Assembly (NCBI RefSeq): GCF_008033115.1
Contig: NZ_CP041203.1
Coordinates: 3,782,001-3,846,000 of the forward strand
Length of the DNA: 64,000 nt
Source: Cellulomonas sp. Y8
Lineage (GTDB): Bacteria > Actinomycetota > Actinomycetes > Actinomycetales > Cellulomonadaceae
Reading direction: 5' to 3'
How positions within the stretch are numbered: the first letter of the stretch is position 1; each line of letters begins with the position of its first letter. The notes beneath the pieces are model-generated. The model saw nothing but the letters and a program-made list of their open reading frames with translations. It had not been told where the DNA came from and ran no database searches. Position numbers and translations under genes: made by a program. This document shows positions 18,649 through 27,000 of the stretch, piece after piece.

Positions 18649-19091
18649 CCGACCCGACACCGCGCCGGCGGGAGTTCGTCTGGCTCCTCGACGAGTTCGT
18701 GCGCTCCACGCCCGGGACGACGTTCGCCCTCGTCGTGTCCGCCGACGGCCTCCTGATGACCATGTCGCAGGGGGTCGACCGGACCCGCGGCGACCAGCTC
18801 GCGGCGATCGTCTCCGGCATCTCCAGCCTGACCCGGGGCGCGGCGCGCGAGCTGGGCGGCCGCCAGGTCGCGCAGTGCGTCGTGGAGCTGGACTCCGGCT
18901 TCCTGGTCCTCATGCACGTGTCCGGCGGCTCGGTGCTCGCCGTCGCCGCGGACACCACCTGCGACGTGGGCGTCGTCGGCTACGAGATGGCGATGCTCGC
19001 CAGCCGCGCGCAGACGACCCTCACCCCGCAGCTCGTGTCCGACCTGCGGCGCGAGCTCCCGGTGGACAGCCCCGCACGGACGGAGGCCTGA
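18645..19091 (+). CDS. Roadblock/LC7 domain protein (CvnB type)
   Basis: 148 residues; ATG overlaps the kinase stop by 4 nt. The roadblock/LC7 fold is evident from 'WLLDEFVRSTPGTTFALVVS', 'DGLLMTMSQGVDR' and 'GFLVLMHVSGGSVLAVAADT'. Roadblock proteins regulate small GTPases (MglB in Myxococcus is the classic example), and CvnB is the second member of every conservon. It likely acts on the GTPase two genes downstream. Confidence 0.94.
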   Translation: MTDPTPRRREFVWLLDEFVRSTPGTTFALVVSADGLLMTMSQGVDRTRGDQLAAIVSGISSLTRGAARELGGRQVAQCVVELDSGFLVLMHVSGGSVLAVAADTTCDVGVVGYEMAMLASRAQTTLTPQLVSDLRRELPVDSPARTEA

Positions 19092-19095
19092 CGCC

Positions 19096-19488
19096 GTGAC
19101 CGACCCCCGCCGCGAGCGCCGCGCCGCGCCCGAGGTCCGCCCGTACGTCATCACGGGCGGCCGCACCCGGGCGGAGGGCGATGACGTGCGCCTGGACACG
19201 CTCGTGCAGGCGGACGGCTCGGCGCACCCCGCGCTCACCTCGGAGCAGCGGGCGGTCCTCGCCGGGCTGGCGGGCACCTACCTGACCGTGGCCGAGGTCG
19301 CCGCCCGGATCGAGGTGCCGCTCGGCGTCGCCCGGATCCTCGTCGCCGACCTGGTCCGGGCCGGGGCCGTGCGGGTGCACGACCCGGCCGTGCCCGGGCT
19401 CGACGCCGCCGCGGCGACCGACCAGGAGCAGCGCTACCTCATCCTCGACGTCCTGGAGAGTGTCTACGATGGCATTTCCGCCCTCTGA
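19096..19488 (+). CDS. DUF742 protein (CvnC type)
   Basis: 130 residues from GTG 19096, four bases after the previous stop. Starts with the family's 'VRPYVITGGRTRAEGDDVRLDTLV' region and ends in a winged-helix-like segment ('YLTVAEVAARIEVPLGVARI', then 'LVADLVRAGAVRVH'). DUF742 proteins are obligate conservon members of unknown biochemical role. Its 3' end overlaps the GTPase gene by 20 nt. Confidence 0.94.
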   Translation: MTDPRRERRAAPEVRPYVITGGRTRAEGDDVRLDTLVQADGSAHPALTSEQRAVLAGLAGTYLTVAEVAARIEVPLGVARILVADLVRAGAVRVHDPAVPGLDAAAATDQEQRYLILDVLESVYDGISAL

Positions 19489-20158
19489 GGGCCCCGGCCC
19501 GCTGGGTCCGGAGCAGCCCGTGGTGCCGGCCGGCGCCCCCGCCGCGCGCGCGGACGGGCACGCCGCCGCCCACGCGAACGGGCACGCCGCCGCCCACCGG
19601 GCGGAGGCGCCGACGGTCGTGAAGATCGTCGTGGCGGGCGGGTTCGCCGTCGGCAAGACGACGTTCATCGGGTCGATCTCCGACATCGAGCCGCTGAACA
19701 CCGAGGCCGCGATGACCGAGCACTCGCTCGGGGTGGACGACGCGGGCGGCCGGACCGCCGCGAAGACCGCCACGACGGTCGCGATGGACTTCGGGCGCAT
19801 CGCGCTGCCGGGGTCGCTGTGGCTGTACCTGTTCGGCACCCCGGGCCAGGACCGGTTCCTGTTCATGTGGGACGACCTGGTGCGCGGCGCGATCGGCGCC
19901 GTCGTGCTCGTCGACACCGACCGCCTGGACCAGTGCTTCCCCGCGGTGGACTACTTCGAGTCCCGGGGTGTGCCGTTCGTCGTCGGCGTGAACTGCTTCG
20001 ACGGCGTCGCCAAGCACCGGCTCGAGGACGTCCGCGCCGCGCTCGCCATCCCCGCGCACGTGCCGGTGCTGTACACCGACGCCCGGTCGCGCAGCGCCAC
20101 CAAGCAGGCGCTGCTCACGCTGGTGCGCCTCGCGATGGAGGGGCTGCGCCGTGGCTGA
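19469..20158 (+). CDS. Ras-like small GTPase (CvnD type)
   Basis: 229 residues from ATG 19469 (GGAGAG eight bases upstream; GTG 19460 is an alternative). After a His/Ala-rich N-terminal tail with two copies of GHAAAH, the G domain has P-loop GGFAVGKT, G3 region 'LFGTPGQDRF' and G4-like 'NCFD'. As in MglA/CvnD, G3 lacks the usual DxxG aspartate start (FGTPGQ). It overlaps the following PAS gene by 8 nt, coupling the conservon to the pilus genes. Confidence 0.94.
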   Translation: MAFPPSEGPGPLGPEQPVVPAGAPAARADGHAAAHANGHAAAHRAEAPTVVKIVVAGGFAVGKTTFIGSISDIEPLNTEAAMTEHSLGVDDAGGRTAAKTATTVAMDFGRIALPGSLWLYLFGTPGQDRFLFMWDDLVRGAIGAVVLVDTDRLDQCFPAVDYFESRGVPFVVGVNCFDGVAKHRLEDVRAALAIPAHVPVLYTDARSRSATKQALLTLVRLAMEGLRRG

Positions 20159-21542
20159 GCACGTCGAGCCCACCGGGGCGGTCCGCGCGGTCGGCGCGCG
20201 CGACCTCATCTTCTCCACAACCGACGGCCGCGGGGTCATCGAGAGCGCGAACCAGGGGTTCACCCGCGTCGCCGCGCACCCGTGGGCCGACCTGGTCGGG
20301 GCGCCGCACAACATCATCCGGCACCCGCAGATGCCGGCCGGGGCGTTCAAGCTGATGTGGGACACCCTGCAGGCGGGGCGGCCGTTCTCGGCCTACGTGC
20401 AGAACCTCGCCGGCGACGGCGCGGCGTACTGGGTGTTCGCGACCGTCACCCCGCTGGGCGACGGCTACCTGTCCGTGCGGATCGCGCCCGGCGTCGAGGC
20501 GTTCTGGAGCGCCGCCGCCGGCGCCTACGCCGACGTGCTCGTGGCCGAGCGGCAGGCGCGGGCCGAGGGCCTGGGCGGCGTCGCGGTGGCCGAGGCCGGG
20601 TGCGCGCGGCTCGCGGAGCGGATCGGCCAGCTCGGCTTCGCCGACGCCGAGGAGTTCATGCACACGGTCCTGCCGGCGGAGGTGGTCGCGATGGCGGAGC
20701 GGCGGCGACCCGTCGACCCCGCCGAGCAGCACGCGGGCCCGGTCGGCAGCGTGCTCGCCACCTGCGTCGCCGTCGACCGCGAGGTCGCCGGCCTGATGGC
20801 GCGGCTCGACGGGCTGCACGCGCTCGCCGGGCGGCTCCAGGAGGTCGAGCGGGACGCGCTGGCCGCCGTGGCCGCGCTCGCCGAGGTCACCGAGCTGGCG
20901 CAGCACGCGTCCGCGACCGTCTCGCAGGCCGCTCCCGTCCTGCTCAGCACCGCGGGCGCCATGTCGACGCTGGGCGACGAGGTCGGGGAGATGCTCGCCG
21001 ACCTCGCGCCGGAGCTCGGGGCGGCGCGGCGGGCCGTGCTGCGCGTCCGGTTCCGGATCGCGCTCGCGCGGCTGCACGGCGACGCGGTGGTCGACGCGGC
21101 GCGCGAGATCGACCGCGGCAGCGCCCAGCTCGGCCCCGAGCACCTGGCGCAGCTGTGCGCCTGCCTGCGCGACGACCTGGCGACCGCGAGCCGGGACCTG
21201 GCGGACGGCGGCGCCGTGCTGCGGCGGGTGGGTGCGGGGCTGGAGGTCGCGCACGAGCGGCTGCGCCGCACCGACCGGTTCCTCGCGACCTGGCGGGTGC
21301 AGGTGCCGCGCTATCAGGTGTCCCGGCAGCTGGCCCCGTACGTGTCGCCCATCGACGGCCGGCTGCGGATGAGCCACGAGCAGCTCGCCGCCCTGCGCGA
21401 CCTGGCGGACCGGTGCGCGGCCGAGGCGCAGCCGTTCGACGACGGGCCGCTGCGCGTGCTGGTCGACCGGGTGGCCGCCGCCGCGCGCGGGCTCGCGCCC
21501 GCCGGGGTGCCGCCGCTCAGCCCGACGGGGGGCCCGCTGTGA
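20151..21542 (+). CDS. PAS-domain (Aer-like) signalling protein with helical C-terminus
   Basis: 463 residues from GTG 20151. Residues about 15-115 form a PAS domain with the Aer-type block 'NIIRHPQMPAGAFKLMW', a pattern seen in flavin-binding redox PAS sensors of chemotaxis receptors. The remaining 330 residues are mostly helical and probably coiled coil, with no methyl-accepting, kinase or cyclase motif and no membrane span. It starts inside the GTPase gene and its stop overlaps pilB by 4 nt, so it is a plausible input for both the conservon and the pilus. FAD binding is an inference. Confidence 0.8.
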   Translation: MAEHVEPTGAVRAVGARDLIFSTTDGRGVIESANQGFTRVAAHPWADLVGAPHNIIRHPQMPAGAFKLMWDTLQAGRPFSAYVQNLAGDGAAYWVFATVTPLGDGYLSVRIAPGVEAFWSAAAGAYADVLVAERQARAEGLGGVAVAEAGCARLAERIGQLGFADAEEFMHTVLPAEVVAMAERRRPVDPAEQHAGPVGSVLATCVAVDREVAGLMARLDGLHALAGRLQEVERDALAAVAALAEVTELAQHASATVSQAAPVLLSTAGAMSTLGDEVGEMLADLAPELGAARRAVLRVRFRIALARLHGDAVVDAAREIDRGSAQLGPEHLAQLCACLRDDLATASRDLADGGAVLRRVGAGLEVAHERLRRTDRFLATWRVQVPRYQVSRQLAPYVSPIDGRLRMSHEQLAALRDLADRCAAEAQPFDDGPLRVLVDRVAAAARGLAPAGVPPLSPTGGPL

Positions 21543-23209
21543 AGCAGCTCGCGGAGATCCTGCTCGAGCGGGGCCTCGTCGACGAGGACCAGCTGCTCGC
21601 CGCGCTGGACGCGCAGGTCGCGACGCGCGCGCCGCTGGGCCCGGCCCTCGTGGCCTCGGGCGCGCTCACCGAGGAGCAGCTGGTCGGGGCGCTCGCCGAG
21701 CAGGCGGGCATGGCGTACGTCGACCTCGACACCGCCGACCTCGACCCGGCCGCGGTCGCGCTCGTCCCCGGGCCGGTGTGCCGGCGGCACGTGGTGCTCC
21801 CGGTGCGGACCGAGGACGGCGCTCTCCTGGTCGCGATGGCCGACCCGGGCAACGTGCTCGCGCTCGACGACCTGCGCTCGCTCACCGGCCGGCCCGTGCG
21901 GCCGGTCGTGGCCTCGCGGCGCGCGCTGGAGGCGGCCCTCGACCGCTGGGTGCGTGCCGACTCGGAGATCGCGGACCTCAGCCAGTCGATGCAGGAGACC
22001 CAGACCACGACCGGGGAGATCGCCGAGATCGGCGACGTCCTCGACGCCGACACCCCCGTGGTGCGCTGGGTGAACCTGCTCGTCACGCAGGGGATCGCCG
22101 ACCGCGCCTCGGACATCCACGTCGAGCCGGCCGAGCACGAGCTGCGGGTGCGGTACCGCATCGACGGGGTGCTCAAGGAGCAGCAGCCCGCCCCCAAGGG
22201 CATGCAGGCCGCGATCCTCTCCCGGATCAAGGTCATGTCGGACATCGACATCGCCGAGCGGCGCAAGCCCCAGGACGGCCGGATGTCCGTGGTGCACCAG
22301 GGCCAGAAGATCGACCTCCGCGTCGCGTGCCTGCCGACCGTCTGGGGCGAGAAGATCGTCATGCGGGTGCTGGACAACTCGACCGCGCGGCTCGCCCTGC
22401 GCGACCTGTCGTTCTCCGAGCGCAGCTTCGAGGTCTACCACCGCGCGTACTCCAAGCCCTACGGGATGATCCTGGTCACCGGCCCGACCGGCTCGGGCAA
22501 GTCGACGACGCTCTACGCGACGGTGAACGCGGTCTCGAAGCCGGAGATCAACGTCATCACGGTCGAGGACCCGGTCGAGTACCGGCTGCCCGGCATCAAC
22601 CAGGTCCAGGTCAACCCCAAGGCCGGGCTCACGTTCGCGGGCGCCCTCCGGTCGATCCTGCGGTCCGACCCGGACGTCGTGCTGCTCGGCGAGATCCGCG
22701 ACCACGAGACGGCGCAGATCGCGGTCGAGGCGGCGCTCACCGGGCACCTCGTGCTCTCGACCCTGCACACCAACGACGCCGCCTCGGCCGTCACCCGGCT
22801 CGTCGAGATGGGCATCGAGCCGTTCCTGGTCGGGTCCGCGCTGGACGCCGTCGTCGCCCAGCGGCTCGCCCGGCGGCTGTGCACGAAGTGCCGCGAGCCC
22901 TACGAGCCCGCCCCGGCCGAGCTGCGGTCCGCGGGCTTCACCTGGCCCGACCCGACGCGGCCGGTCGAGCTGTTCCGGCCCGTCGGCTGCCCGGCGTGCT
23001 CCGGCACCGGGTACCGCGGCCGGCTGGCGCTGCACGAGGTCATGGAGGTCTCCGAGCCGATCGAGCGGCACGCCGTCGCCCGCTCGTCCGCGCAGGAGGT
23101 CGCCGCCACCGCGCACGCCGAGGGCATGGTCTCGCTGCGCGAGGACGGGTGGCAGAAGGTCTGCGAGGGTCGCACCTCGCTCGAGGAGCTGCTGCGGGTG
23201 GTCGTGTGA
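21539..23209 (+). CDS. pilB: PilB, type IV pilus extension ATPase
   Basis: 556 residues from GTG 21539. The N-terminal GSPII_E/MshEN-like domain (ELLERG-LVDEDQLLAAL, about 5-110) precedes the motor: Walker A GPTGSGKS at about 315-322, Asp box 'ITVEDPVEYRLPGINQVQVN', Walker B 'DPDVVLLGEIRD', His box 'TGHLVLSTLHTNDA', and the zinc tetracysteine (CTKC ... CPAC) of PilB/GspE. It powers pilin polymerisation. The N-terminal MshEN-type region binds c-di-GMP in some PilB proteins; whether this one does is not visible. Confidence 0.96.
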   Translation: MKQLAEILLERGLVDEDQLLAALDAQVATRAPLGPALVASGALTEEQLVGALAEQAGMAYVDLDTADLDPAAVALVPGPVCRRHVVLPVRTEDGALLVAMADPGNVLALDDLRSLTGRPVRPVVASRRALEAALDRWVRADSEIADLSQSMQETQTTTGEIAEIGDVLDADTPVVRWVNLLVTQGIADRASDIHVEPAEHELRVRYRIDGVLKEQQPAPKGMQAAILSRIKVMSDIDIAERRKPQDGRMSVVHQGQKIDLRVACLPTVWGEKIVMRVLDNSTARLALRDLSFSERSFEVYHRAYSKPYGMILVTGPTGSGKSTTLYATVNAVSKPEINVITVEDPVEYRLPGINQVQVNPKAGLTFAGALRSILRSDPDVVLLGEIRDHETAQIAVEAALTGHLVLSTLHTNDAASAVTRLVEMGIEPFLVGSALDAVVAQRLARRLCTKCREPYEPAPAELRSAGFTWPDPTRPVELFRPVGCPACSGTGYRGRLALHEVMEVSEPIERHAVARSSAQEVAATAHAEGMVSLREDGWQKVCEGRTSLEELLRVVV

Positions 23210-24417
23210 CGACGCCCTGGTACCAGTCGACGGCCGTCCGGCCCGGTGCGCCGGTCACGGCGGAGCCCGTCGCGCCCGAGCCGGTCGCGTACCGGCCCGC
23301 GCCCGAGCCGGTCGCCCCGGCCGACCCGCTGACCGCCGTCGTCCAGGAGGGCATCGGGCTCGACGCGTCCGACATCCACCTCGCCGCCGACCACCCGCCG
23401 CTGCTCCGCGTGCACGGCGAGCTCCGGCCGTCGCGGGTCGTGGGCGTGCTCGCCGACGCCGCGGTCCGGGCGGTCGTCGAGCAGATGGCGACCCGCGAGC
23501 AGCTCGCGCGGTACGACGCCGACCACGAGCTCGACTTCTCCCACGAGGTCGCCGCCGGGTACGCCGCGCGGGTCAACGTGTACCGGCAGAGCGGCAGGAC
23601 GGCGGTCGCCATGCGGTTGATCCCGGACCGGATCAAGGGCCTGGAGCAGCTGGGCCTGCCCCCGGTCGTCGCGTCGTTCGCGTCGATGCCGCGCGGGCTC
23701 GTGCTCGTCACCGGCCCGACCGGCTCCGGCAAGTCCATGACCCTCGCCGGCATCCTCGACCTGGCCAACCGCACCCGTCCCGACCACATCCTCACGGTCG
23801 AGGACCCCATCGAGTACCGGCACCGGTCCCAGCGGTGCCTCATCACCCAGCGCGAGATCGGCGACGACACCGACTCGTTCGCCGCCTCGCTCCGGCACGC
23901 GCTGCGGCAGGACCCCGACATCATCCTCATCGGCGAGATGCGCGACCCGGAGACCATCCAGACCGCGCTCACCGCCGCCGAGACCGGGCACCTCGTGTTC
24001 GCGACCCTGCACACCCAGGACGCCGCCCGCAGCGTCGAGCGCATCGTCGACTCGTTCCCCGCCGACGGCCGGGAGCTGGTCCGCACCCAGCTCGCCGGCA
24101 CCCTGCGCGGGATCGTCTCGCAGACCCTGTGCCGCCGTGCCGACGGCAGCGGCCGGGTGCCCGCGGTCGAGGTCCTCATCACCACGCCGGCGGTGCGCGC
24201 GCTCATCCGCGAGGGTCGGCAGCACCAGCTCTACTCGACCATCCACTCCGGCGGCGACGTCGGCATGCAGACGCTCGACCAGGCGCTGTCCGCCCTGGTG
24301 CTGCAGGGGCTCATCACCTACGAGGCCGGGCTCGACAAGGCCCGCGACGTCGAGGCGTTCGAGCGGCTCTGCGGGCGCGGCGCCGGCGGCTACGGCACCG
24401 GGGCGGGGGTGCGCTGA
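23206..24417 (+). CDS. pilT: PilT, type IV pilus retraction ATPase
   Basis: 403 residues; GTG overlaps pilB stop. A proline-rich N-terminal 40 residues precede the PilT core: 'GLDASDIHLAADHPPLLRVHG', Walker A GPTGSGKS at about 170, Asp box 'TVEDPIEYRH', Walker B 'DPDIILIGEMRD', His box 'TGHLVFATLHTQDA', and the C-terminal retraction motif region 'VRALIREGRQHQLYSTI'. Retraction capability implies twitching or DNA uptake rather than a static fimbria. Confidence 0.96.
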   Translation: MTTPWYQSTAVRPGAPVTAEPVAPEPVAYRPAPEPVAPADPLTAVVQEGIGLDASDIHLAADHPPLLRVHGELRPSRVVGVLADAAVRAVVEQMATREQLARYDADHELDFSHEVAAGYAARVNVYRQSGRTAVAMRLIPDRIKGLEQLGLPPVVASFASMPRGLVLVTGPTGSGKSMTLAGILDLANRTRPDHILTVEDPIEYRHRSQRCLITQREIGDDTDSFAASLRHALRQDPDIILIGEMRDPETIQTALTAAETGHLVFATLHTQDAARSVERIVDSFPADGRELVRTQLAGTLRGIVSQTLCRRADGSGRVPAVEVLITTPAVRALIREGRQHQLYSTIHSGGDVGMQTLDQALSALVLQGLITYEAGLDKARDVEAFERLCGRGAGGYGTGAGVR

Positions 24418-25637
24418 TGGCCGGCGGGATGAAGACGTTCGAGTACGCCGTCGTCGGGCCGGACGGCCGCCAGGTCACCGGCCGCATCGAGGCGTCGACC
24501 GAGCGCGCGGTCGCCACCCGGCTGCGCGAGCTGAACCTCGTGCCGACCTCGATCGCCGAGGTCGCGAGCTCCGGGATGAACAAGGAGCTGTCGCTCGGCG
24601 GCAAGAAGATCAAGCCGGCCGACGTCGCGATGGTCGTGCGGCAGCTCGCCACGATGGTCCGCGCGGGCCTGCCGCTGCCGCGGGCGCTCAACGTGCTGGC
24701 CGAGCAGTCCGAGAAGCCCGCGCTGACCGAGGTGCTCCGCGACCTGAACACGCAGGTCGGCGGAGGTGCCTCGCTCGGCGAGGCCGTGGACCGGCACGCC
24801 GCGGTGTTCCCGCCCGTGGCCCGCGCGCTGATCGCGGCCGGCGAGGTCGGCGGCTTCCTCGACGAGGCGCTGGCGTCGGCCGCCGCGGGGATGGAGTCGG
24901 ACCTGAAGCTCCGGCGGACCATCAAGGGGGCGATGGTCTACCCCTACGTGGTGCTCGGGATCGCGGTGCTGGCGACCGTGGTGATGCTGGCGTTCATCGT
25001 CCCGGTGTTCGCGTCGATCTTCGAGGGCCTGGACGCGGAGCTGCCCGCCCCCACGCAGGCGCTGGTCGTCATGTCCGACGTGCTGACGGTCGCCGCGCTC
25101 CCGCTGACCGCCGCCGGCGGGGCGTTCGCCTGGTGGTGGAAGCGGCACCGCCGGGACCTGAAGGTCCGCGAGGCCGTGGAGCCGCGGCTGCTCCGCGCCC
25201 CGCTGGTCGGGTCGCTCATGCGCAAGCTCGCCATCGCCCGGTTCACGCGGAGCCTGTCGACGATGGTGAGCTGCGGCGTCGCCCTGGCCCGCGCGCTGGA
25301 GGTCGTCGGACCGACCAGCGGCAACATCGTGATCGAGCAGGCGGCCGCGCAGGCGGGGGAGTCCGTGCGCGGCGGCGAGTCCTTCGCCGAGAGCCTCGAG
25401 CGCACCGGGGTGCTGCCGTCCCTCGTGGTGCAGATGGTCACCGTCGGCGAGGACGCCGGCGACCTCGACGGGATGTTGAAGCACGTCGCGGACTTCTACG
25501 ACGACGAGGTCATGAAGGGCACCGAGGCGCTGACGAGCGCGCTCGAGCCGCTGCTGCTCGTGCTCATCGGCGGCATCGTCGGCGGAATGCTGCTCGCCCT
25601 GTACATGCCCATTCTGACCGTGACCAGCAATATGTGA
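24417..25637 (+). CDS. pilC: PilC, type IV pilus platform protein
   Basis: 406 residues from ATG 24417 (one base shared with pilT stop). Two T2SF domains are present, each with conserved 'ATMVRAGLPLPRALNVLAEQ' / 'STMVSCGVALARALEVV' segments, and three transmembrane helices (about 175-200, 225-245, 375-400). It anchors the motor ATPases under the pilus base. Confidence 0.96.
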   Translation: MAGGMKTFEYAVVGPDGRQVTGRIEASTERAVATRLRELNLVPTSIAEVASSGMNKELSLGGKKIKPADVAMVVRQLATMVRAGLPLPRALNVLAEQSEKPALTEVLRDLNTQVGGGASLGEAVDRHAAVFPPVARALIAAGEVGGFLDEALASAAAGMESDLKLRRTIKGAMVYPYVVLGIAVLATVVMLAFIVPVFASIFEGLDAELPAPTQALVVMSDVLTVAALPLTAAGGAFAWWWKRHRRDLKVREAVEPRLLRAPLVGSLMRKLAIARFTRSLSTMVSCGVALARALEVVGPTSGNIVIEQAAAQAGESVRGGESFAESLERTGVLPSLVVQMVTVGEDAGDLDGMLKHVADFYDDEVMKGTEALTSALEPLLLVLIGGIVGGMLLALYMPILTVTSNM

Positions 25638-26227
25638 TGGAAATGGTGATGACAATGAGAGCAATGCGACGTCCGGAAGAGTGCGACGACGGCTTCACCC
25701 TGACCGAGCTCCTGGTCGTGATCGTGATCATCGGCATCCTCGCCGCGGTCGCGGTCCCGCTGTACATCAACCAGCAGTCGCGGGCGCGGGACTCGGCAGC
25801 CCAGACCGACGTCTCGGGTCTCGGCCGGGAGATCCAGGCGCAGCTCGTCACTGCGGACGCGACGAGGATCCGTGTGGGGTACGGCCCGCTGGTCGCCGGA
25901 GGCACGTCCGGCGTGACCTACCGGATCTCCACGGAGAACGGGGCATCAGGGTCGTGGGAAGGCCTCGGTCGGGTCTCGGCCCACGTCTTCCTCGCCCAGG
26001 CGAGCGGCGCGGCCCAGAGCAAGGGCGGCACCTTCATCACGAGCCCGGAGGGCAGCTGGACGGGCTTCCCGCTCGTCGTCCACGACCCGATCAACCCGAC
26101 GGCGACCGTCCTGACCGAGACCAACTGGTGCGTGCACGTGTCGGTGGACAACGGCAAGACGCCCTGGGGCACGTGGCGGTACTCCGCGATGCGCGGGCTC
26201 GAGGACGGCCGCTGCGGTCAGTACTGA
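25637..26227 (+). CDS. pilA: Type IV pilin (major-type), first of a tandem pair
   Basis: 196 residues if started at ATG 25637; further in-frame ATGs at 25643, 25649, 25655 and 25664 make the start uncertain. The prepilin cleavage site is G|FTLTE in ECDDGFTLTELLVV, with Glu at +5, followed by the hydrophobic alpha-1 helix. The leader is therefore at most 19 residues. The C-terminal half is globular with two Cys (NWCVHV and GRCGQY) likely forming the D-loop disulfide. The first 55 mature residues are nearly identical to the next gene. Confidence 0.93.
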   Translation: MEMVMTMRAMRRPEECDDGFTLTELLVVIVIIGILAAVAVPLYINQQSRARDSAAQTDVSGLGREIQAQLVTADATRIRVGYGPLVAGGTSGVTYRISTENGASGSWEGLGRVSAHVFLAQASGAAQSKGGTFITSPEGSWTGFPLVVHDPINPTATVLTETNWCVHVSVDNGKTPWGTWRYSAMRGLEDGRCGQY

Positions 26228-26360
26228 GCGCCGGCGGACGCACAGACCTGCCGTCGAAGCCGCCCGCACCGGTGCCCCACGCGGCGACGGATGAGGACGC
26301 GACACCGGATCGCGACCTCGCACCCTGCACCACCTGAAACCGAACACGGAGGACAGAGAC

Positions 26361-26873
26361 ATGTCTGCACGTCTCAGGCGAGCACGTGAGGACGAGAGCG
26401 GCTTCACCCTCACCGAGCTGCTCGTCGTCATCGTCATCATCGGGATCCTGGCCGCGGTCGCGGTCCCGCTGTACATCAACCAGCAGGCGCGGGCCCGCGA
26501 CTCGGCCGCCCAGACGGACGTGTCCGGCATCGGGCGGGAGATCCAGACCCAGCTGGTCACCGGCGACCCGACGAGGATCCGGGTCGGGATGAAGTTCGAC
26601 GCCGCCGGTGACCCGGTGAACTACTGGATCGCCGAGGCCCCCGGAGGGACGCAGGAGGACCTGGGAGCGGTGTCGGGGACCGTCAGGCTCCGGACCGGCG
26701 CCGGGGGCGCGGTCGCCGACGCGACGGTCGAGGTCGCGCTGGTGCCGCACCCCGACTCCTCCGACCCGGTCAACCAGCACAACTGGTGCGTGAACGTCCA
26801 GACGGACGCCGGCAAGGAGAAGGACTTCCGCTACTCCGCGCAGCGGGGCCTCGAGCCGGGCACGTGCGCGTGA
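26361..26873 (+). CDS. pilA: Type IV pilin, second of a tandem pair
   Basis: 170 residues from ATG 26361 behind GGAGG. Leader MSARLRRAREDESG is cleaved before FTLTELLVV. Residues up to QQARARDSAAQTDVSG match the first pilin almost exactly, while the globular parts differ, so this is an old tandem duplication with diverged heads. Two Cys (NWCVNV, GTCA) again flank the end. Lies 133 nt after the first pilin and is followed by a strong hairpin. Confidence 0.94.
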   Translation: MSARLRRAREDESGFTLTELLVVIVIIGILAAVAVPLYINQQARARDSAAQTDVSGIGREIQTQLVTGDPTRIRVGMKFDAAGDPVNYWIAEAPGGTQEDLGAVSGTVRLRTGAGGAVADATVEVALVPHPDSSDPVNQHNWCVNVQTDAGKEKDFRYSAQRGLEPGTCA

Positions 26874-26930
26874 CCGACGGCCGGTGACCGCCGGGGAGAG
26901 CATCCCCGGACCCGCAGGGGGCAGCACGAC

Positions 26931-26972
26931 CGCCACCCGTCCCCGGAGCACGCGCTCCGGGGACGGGTGGCG
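26931..26972 (+). terminator. Strong hairpin after the pilin pair (partial terminator)
   Basis: Perfect 19-bp stem (26931-26949 with 26954-26972), loop ACGC, located in the only sizeable gap (127 nt) between the pilins and pilM. No T tract follows. In a co-directional operon this position suggests partial termination or 3'-end protection that gives pilin mRNA in excess over assembly genes. Confidence 0.7.
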
Positions 26973-27000
26973 GCCCCCAGGCAGCAGAGAGGGACCACAC

